NCBI GenBank assembly: GCA_905221605.1
Contig: CAJNDS010000125.1
Coordinates: 829,196-893,195 of the forward strand
Origin: Symbiodinium natans
Taxonomy: Eukaryota > Sar > Dinophyceae > Suessiales > Symbiodiniaceae
DNA length: 64,000 bases
Reading direction: 5' to 3'
Shown here in pieces: positions 58,718-64,000 of the stretch. The notes beneath the pieces are model-generated. The model was not told the origin of the DNA. It saw nothing but the letters and a program-made list of their open reading frames with translations, and did no database searches. A program made the position numbers and the translations under genes. Numbering within the stretch: position 1 is the stretch's first letter; each line of letters opens with the position of its first letter.

Positions 58718-61370
58718 CATCCTGGCGAGGCTTCAAGCGGCGCTACCGCGGCCCATACGAGGCTGGGTGAGGGCTGTTGCTTGGGTTTAGGGTTTCTAGG
58801 GTTTCTAGGGTTTCTAGGGTTTCTAGGGTTTCTGGGGTTTCTGGGGTTTCTGGGGTTTCTAGGGTTTCTAGGGTTTTAGGGTTTTAGGGTTTAGAGTTTT
58901 ACGGTTTAGGAGCCTGCTAGTTGGGTCTGCATTGGTGCCTGGCCGACAGCCCTGAATTTTCAGGTTGGGTTAGTTTAGGGTTTGGGGTATTGTGTTCAGG
59001 GTTAGGGGTTTCGGGGTTTAGGGGTTTAGGGGTTTAGGGGTTTAGGGGTTTAGGGGTTTAGGGGTTTAGGGGTTTAGGGGTTTAGGGGTTTAGGGGTTTA
59101 GGGGTTTAGGGGTTTAGGGGTTTAGGGGTTTAGGGGGTTAGGGGGTTAGGGGTTTAGGGGTTTAGGGGTTTAGGGGTTTAGGGGTTTAGGGGTTTAGGGG
59201 TTTAGGGGTTTAGGGGTTTAGGGGTTTAGGGGTTTAGGGGTTTAGGGTTTAGGGGTTGGGTTTCGGGCTTTAGGGGGTTTTTGGGTTTTGGGTTTTGGGT
59301 TCAGGATTTAGTTTCTAGAGGGGTCAGGGGTCAGGGCGTGCCTGCCAACGAGTCCGAGTGGCTTCAAATCCCAGATCCAACCCTCGTCCGGGATTTAAGT
59401 TTAGGACTTTGGGTGTTTGGGTTTAGGTTTAGGGTCAGGCCTCTTTCATAAGAGTCACCTGCCGGACGAATTGCTAAGCCCTAATCTCCTGTTCATCCCC
59501 TAAACCCTATAAACCCCTGAGCCCTGCTTAGAGCTGGGGTAGGGCTTAGGGCCACGAAGCCTAAGACCCTCAAGCCTGAACCTCTTGAGCCCAAACCCTA
59601 AACCCCAAACCCCAAACCCTAAACCCTGAACCCTAACTCCTAAACCCTAAACCCTAAACCCTAAACCCTAAACCCCAAACCCCAAACCCTAAACCCTAAC
59701 CGTAAACCCTAAACCCTAAACCTTCAGGACCTGGAGAGCGAAGATTTTCGCGAAGCTTACGAGGAGCAGCCGGTCCAGGAGATCGACGAGCGCTGTCTCC
59801 TTGCTTTCGAACAGAAGGGGTCGTTTAGGGTTTCGGGTTTAGGGTTCAAGGGTTTTAGGGTTCAGGGTTTAGGGTTTAGGGTTTAGGGTTTAGGGTTTAG
59901 GGTTTAGGGTTTAGGGTTTAGGGTTTAGGGGTTTAGGGGTTTAGGGTTTAGGGTTTTAGGGATGTAGGGTTTTAGGGTTTTAGGGTTTAGGGTTTTAGGG
60001 TTTTAGGGTTTTAGGGTTTTAGGGTTTTAGAGTTTTAGGGTTTAGGGTTTTAGGGTTTTAAGGTTTGTTTGGGTTTTTAGGGTTTGTTTGGGTTTTAGGG
60101 TTTTAGGTTTCAGGGTTTAGGGGTTAATGAGGGGGTTTAGGGTTTAAGGGTTTCAGGGTTTAGGGTTGTAGGATTTAGGGTTTAGGGTTGAAGGGTTTTG
60201 GAGTTGTAGGGTTTTAGGGTTTTAGCCTTTTAGGGTTTATGGGCTTAGGCTTTCAGAGGTTTAATGTTTTTAGCGTTTTTGGCGTTAGGATTTTGGGGTT
60301 TTGGGGGCTTAAGGGTTTTAGGGCTTAGGGTTTAGGGTTTCGGGTTGAGGGTTTTAGAGTTTGAGCTTTCGGGGGTGTAGGGTTTTAGGGTTTTAGGGTT
60401 CAAGGGTTCAAGGGTTCAGGGGTTCAAGGGTTCAAGGCTTAAAGGGTTTTGGGGTTTAGGGTTTAGGGTTTTAGGGTTTTGGGTTTGGGGGGTTTGGGGG
60501 GTTTTAGGGTTTTAGGGTTTAGAGTTTTACGGTTTAGGAGCCTGCCAGTTGGGTCTCCATTGGTGCCTGGCCGACAGCCCTGAATTTTCAGGTTTGGGTT
60601 AGTTTAGGGTTTGGGGTATTCTGTTCAGGGTTTAGGGGTTTAGGGGTTTAGGGGTGTAGGGGTTCAGGGGTTCAGGGGTTCAGGGGTTTAGGGGTTTAGG
60701 GGTTTAGGGGTTTAGGGGTTTAGGGGTTTAGGGTTTTAGGGGTTTAGGGGTTTAGGGGTTTAGGGGTTCAGGGGTTCAGGGGTTCAGGGGTTCAGGGGTT
60801 TAGGGGTTTAGGGGTTTAGGGGTTTAGGGGTTTAGGGGTCTAGGGGTCTAGGGGTTTAGGGGTTTAAGTAGCAGGGTTCAGGGTTGTTGAGGCTTGTTAA
60901 GGCTTGCTTCGGGCCACGTGCCATATGACAATGCGTCCGTTTGCAGTTCCGATCGGGGCTGTTCGCCGTAGCGAAAGACGAGTCCCGCGACCGCATGATC
61001 TTCGATACGAGAAGGCCCAACCTGCTTGAGCCTCCGCTGGGCCGATGGATTGGACCTTGCCTCAGGAGAAGAGCTGTGCAGGCTGCAGCTGGAACAGGAG
61101 GAAGTTCTGCGTGTCTTTGGCAATGACTTCACGGACTTCTACCATTCGTTTGAAGTGTCCTGCCCTAGGGCTGCGCGGAACAGTCTGAATATTCTCATCC
61201 CAGAGGCTGTTGGCCGAGTGTACCGAGCATACCAGCCTGCAAAGGTCCTCCAATGGGGGATTGTCAGGCAGTCGAGCTTGCTCAAGCCCTGCCAGCTTGC
61301 GCTTGCCTTGCGGTTCAGGCGCTTTGAGCCCGAGCTCTGCACGACGTCGACGCGAGGAAGTTCAACCTAG
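58718..61370 (+). pseudogene. Reverse-transcriptase-like gene with introns and one frameshift
   Basis: Exons 58718-58766 (ILARLQAALPRPIRGW, GTGAGG donor), 59335-59391 (GVPANESEWLQIPDPTLVR, GA donor), 59728 to about 59820 (DLESEDFREAYEEQPVQEID) and 60947-61370. The last begins FRSGLFAVAKDESRDRMIFD, like the RT fingers block KxxxxxRxIxDxR, and later has GNDFTDFYHSFEVS, like RT motif A. Between them, at about 61052, the frame shifts by one base in ATTGGACC, so the copy is inactive or the assembly has an error. The catalytic motif with two Asp (motif C) was not found. Such RT-like proteins are common in dinoflagellate genomes. The donor of the third exon is uncertain. Confidence 0.55.
58785..60865. 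repeat. Duplicated segment with (GGGGTTTA)n arrays
   Basis: About 130 bp around GGAGCCTGC..GTTGGGTCT..ATTGGTGCCTGGCCGACAGC is present at about 58880-59010 and again at 60515-60640, with few differences. Each copy is followed by an 8-bp variant array (GGGGTTTA)n: 59015-59250 and 60630-60860. The first copy is preceded by (GGGTTTCTA)n. The segment lies in introns of the RT-like gene. Confidence 0.8.
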
Positions 61371-61927
61371 GCTGCTCCACATAGCTATAGTTCAGTGGGG
61401 TTTAGGGTTTAGGGTTTCGGGTTTAGGCAGTCCCTAAACCAGAGTGTCCTACAAAATTGACCATCACGCATGCCCTAGAAGCGTAAGCCCTGCATCAGCC
61501 TGTACTATAAACCCTCGCCCCCAAACCTTAACACCTGTAAGCCCTGAAGCACAGGGTTTCGGGTTCAGGGCTGCCCGGACAATTTTCCATGCATGCACCC
61601 ACCGCCTTTTCAACTCAATTACCCTAAACTTTCAAACCTATCCTAAACTCTCTACAGTTTAGCCTAAGCCCCATATGTATCGCCGGCACGGCCAGAATTG
61701 CAAACTAGTCTTGACAGTACGGGTCATGCTACATAGGGTTTGGAAGTTTAAGGTTTAGGGCAAGCCCTAAACCCTAAACAGCCCATCGTAAATCTTCGAG
61801 CACAGGCGACGACTCGGTGGAGGGATGTTTGCAACCTTAAACCTTAAAGCCCAAAGCCGAAACCCTAAACCCTTAGCCCTAAACCCTAGACCCTAAACCC
61901 TAAACCCTAATTAGAATAGGGTTTTTG

Positions 61928-61998
61928 AGGGGTTATTCTAGTATAATTATACAGGGGCCATAAGGGAATAGTATTATTGGTATTTATTCCGACCCCTT
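61928..61998. mobile_element. Repeat family H, copy 3
   Basis: GGGGTTATTCTAGTATAATT start and TTTATTCCGACCCC end. Confidence 0.65.
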
Positions 61999-62091
61999 TA
62001 TTACTTCATCTGCGGTGGGGGAGGGAGGGGAGGGGGGGCGGCGGGAACCCTAAACCCTAATCCCTAATCCCTAAACCCTAAACCCTACTTC

Positions 62092-63057
62092 ATGGGCCTT
62101 GCGGACTCGTTGTTCGACGCAAATCTGTTTGTGTGCGTGACCTGCTCGCATTTTCACACCAGTCACTAAGTCTCATGGCTCTTCCAGCATAACTCTTAAA
62201 CCCAAAATCTAAGCCCCCTAACTAAACCCTAAACCCTTTTTAATCCCTCAACCCCAAACCCCAAACCCCAAATCCCAAACCCCAAGCCCCAAGCCCCAAA
62301 CCCTAAACCCTAAACCCTAAACCCTAAACCCTAAACCCCAAACCCCAAACCCCAAACCCCAAACCCCAAACCCCAAACCCAAGCCAAGGCTGGGCCTACC
62401 TCGAGCATCGTTTTGAGGCGCGGCACCCAGTGGCCCAGGAGTAAGTACCACAAACCCTACATACACCTAAGGGCCACCCTCACACCCGCCGGTCTAGGGT
62501 TTTAGGATTTAGGGTTTAGGGTTTGGGGTTTAGGGTTTAGGGTTTGCGTTTGGGGATTTAGGGGATTCTACAGGGTTTGGGTTGGCCTTGCAAGTGTTCC
62601 GCCCTTGGCAACCTCAGATGACTTTGACTTACCAGCAGGGTTTTCGAAGTCACTGCCGAAGAGCACACAGATCGGGTCGACGCTACGGCCGCAACGGAGT
62701 GTGGTTAGCCAAGCTCTGCTAGGGATGGGTTTGTAGGGTTTAGGGTTTATGTTTTAGGGCTTAGGTTGCCACGGCAACAGTGATTTTGACCGTTGCTCAT
62801 ATAGCCATGAAAGCTACCATAGCTGACCCTCGCCCGGGGGCCGATGAGGCCAGCAACGAAGAATTTGGTCTCGTTTGGGAACTCTGAGCCGGTTCAAATG
62901 TGCACCAAAAAAGCCACGTGTGGGCCTTGATGGCCCCAGTACATCAGTGCCCCAGCACGTCAGGGAAGTGACGTACGCAGTCGCAGACAAGCTGCAGCAG
63001 AGCAGAGGTAGCCCTTGTTGCATTAAGGGTTGCGGTTCCCTTCAAGCCTCTATTTAA
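62092..63057 (+). CDS. Four-exon gene, function unknown, possibly complete
   Basis: Exons 62092-62143 (ATG; MGLADSLFDANLFVCVT, GC donor), 62389-62440 (WAYLEHRFEARHPVAQ, GTAAGT donor), 62639-62703 (VFEVTAEEHTDRVDATAATE) and 62849-63057 (RIWSRLGTLSRFKCAPKKPR, EVTYAVADKLQQSRG, TAA). Total 378 bp, 125 residues. Phases 1, 2 and 1 match; all acceptors are AG|G. The first exon has no AG acceptor upstream, which fits a start exon, but it is the weakest link. The sequence mixes helical and basic parts. No family recognised. Confidence 0.55.
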
Positions 63058-63257
63058 ACAAAAAAGGGCTTAGGGTTTAGGCTCATGGGCTGGTGTGACT
63101 GGGCAACCTAGGGATACTTTTTCCCAGACAGCAGCTTTATCTACAATTCCCCATGGACTTGCGGTTTGGGGATGGGGTTTGAGGTTTGGTGTTTAGGGTT
63201 CAGGGTTTATAGGGTTTAGGGTTCAGGTCCCACATCCGAAGCCCTAACCCCCTTGAG

Positions 63258-63344
63258 CCCGCAGAATCCCTCAACGACCCGCACCAAATTCTTCAACAAA
63301 CTCTGTCAGATCACCTCCTCACCCCCTTCCCCGGCCTGGCCTAG
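63258..63344 (+). CDS. Coding-like terminal block
   Basis: Reads EPAESLNDPHQILQQTLSDH, then LLTPFPGLA, and TAG. It may be the last exon of another gene. The ORF at 63253-63447 in another frame runs into repeats. Confidence 0.35.
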   Translation, partial: PAESLNDPHQILQQTLSDHLLTPFPGLA

Positions 63345-63369
63345 AACCCATAATGATGAAAGAACAAGA

Positions 63370-63893
63370 CCCAGCCCAAAACCCTTCACAAGAATGGGTT
63401 TCGGGTTTAGGGTTGAGGGTTTAGGGTTTAGAAGCCCTAAACCCTAATTTCTCCAGACCCTTGAACCTTCAATCCTTCAACCCATATCACCTGCAGGCCA
63501 AACTCACATTCCCCCTCACAAATCACACCCTAAAACCCTTGAAAGCCAAAAAAGCACCAAGCCGCTTGGACCAAGCCCTAAACCAGAACCCCCCAAACTC
63601 CAACCCCCGTAAACTCACCTTAAGCCCTGAAATATGCCGCTAAACCGCCAAACCCCCTAATCCCTCAACCCCCGTAACCTCCTAATCCCCGAACCACCTA
63701 ACAGCCTTCTACGTCCTAAGCCCTAAGCCAGACACCCTCAAACCCCAAGCCCAACCCCGCCCCCCCCTTACTGCCCTAAACCCTATCCTAAACCCTAGAT
63801 CCTGAACAAGCCGAAACCCTAAACCCTAAACCCCAAACCCGAAACCCTAAACCCTAAACCCTTCACTGCCCCTGAAAGTCCCCTAGTTTGCAG
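63370..63893. other. Degenerate CCCTAAA-type repeats
   Basis: C-rich variants such as CCCCAAAC and CCCTTGAA. The 60-codon ORF at 63461-63643 is made of these and is not supported. Confidence 0.5.
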
Positions 63894-63963
63894 GCCCTAG
63901 CCTTGAAACGCGGGGAGCGGCGGGCGCGCCGCGCGCGGCGTGGCCGCGAAGAGTGGGTCCGCG
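63894..63963 (+). CDS. Arg-rich internal exon at window edge
   Basis: AG|G acceptor, ALALKRGERRARRARRGREE, then WVR, and a GTAGGG donor. Very GC-rich, including a GCGCGC palindrome. The rest of the gene is beyond the window. Confidence 0.45.
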
Positions 63964-64000
63964 GTAGGGTTAGGGTTTAGGTTTAGGGTTTAGGGTTTAG

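Larger units (their letters stand above)
1..64000. repeat. Interspersed telomere-type repeats, (TTTAGGG)n and (CCCTAAA)n, throughout
   Basis: Short runs of the 7-bp plant/alveolate telomere motif, in both orientations and with many variants, occur in almost every kilobase. Long perfect arrays include 2385-2478, 2630-2730, 5180-5272, 9757-9836, 12600-12784, 14015-14140, 17405-17609, 36845-37018, 43435-43564 and 47070-47152. The arrays switch orientation many times, so this is not a chromosome end. They fill introns and intergenic space and rarely enter exons. Many short ORFs with peptides such as TLNPKP or GLGFRV are just translations of this repeat and were ignored. Confidence 0.97.

Noticed and set aside
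1-64000. Window as a chromosome end (true telomere)
   Set aside because: TTTAGGG and CCCTAAA alternate in orientation throughout and are interleaved with exons, so these are internal repeats.
1-64000. CRISPR arrays, tRNA or rRNA genes
   Set aside because: No spaced identical repeats with unique spacers, no cloverleaf-like sequence and no rRNA core sequence was seen. The regular repeats are tandem satellites.

Overview
This window looks like nuclear DNA of a core dinoflagellate. The reasons are intrinsic to the sequence. It is saturated with TTTAGGG/CCCTAAA telomere-type repeats. Genes are cut into very short exons, about 29 to 210 bp. Introns start with GT, GC or GA and mostly end AG followed by G. 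Short direct repeats often span the two splice junctions. No rRNA, tRNA, bacterial-type operon or CRISPR array was seen. All exon coordinates below were worked out by hand from reading-frame and phase continuity; none has been tested against transcripts or databases.

Layout. (1) 355-1841: 3' half of a cytosolic ribosomal protein eL13 gene. (2) 2910-24483: a plus-strand gene of up to 19 exons whose core (6962-21750) encodes a DEDDy-type 3'-5' exonuclease domain related to the EXD/RNase D family. Its proposed first exon carries a PABP-binding (PAM2-like) motif. (3) 24.5-31 kb: several shorter gene pieces on both strands, rich in 70-180 bp inverted-repeat elements. At least one of these elements sits exactly where an intron is needed. 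(4) 31-42 kb: microsatellite and telomere-variant arrays, small multi-exon genes at 35523-36481 and 39686-41570, and isolated exons. (5) 42494-43030: an intronless ORF for a basic Arg-Pro-x-Ser-Ala repeat protein. (6) 43880-46490 and 48926-50401: C-terminal parts of two unrecognised multi-exon genes. (7) 51.6-55.1 kb: a G/C-skewed 15-bp minisatellite with a higher-order unit repeated four times. (8) 55196-56524: a small gene read from ATG to stop. (9) 57937-58517: a coding block ending with a possible 39-nt intron. (10) 58718-61370: a reverse-transcriptase-like gene with introns and one frameshift. (11) 62092-63057, 63258-63344 and 63894 onward: further exons.

The unifying pattern is that exons sit between CCCTAAA repeats on the left and TTTAGGG repeats on the right. 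In the transcript, introns therefore tend to begin with UUUAGGG and end with CCCUAAA and could fold back on themselves. Other introns hold short elements with terminal inverted repeats that do the same. I read both as introner-like sequences: mobile or self-expanding DNA that supplies introns. The genes do not form an operon and, apart from splicing, show no obvious functional link to one another.
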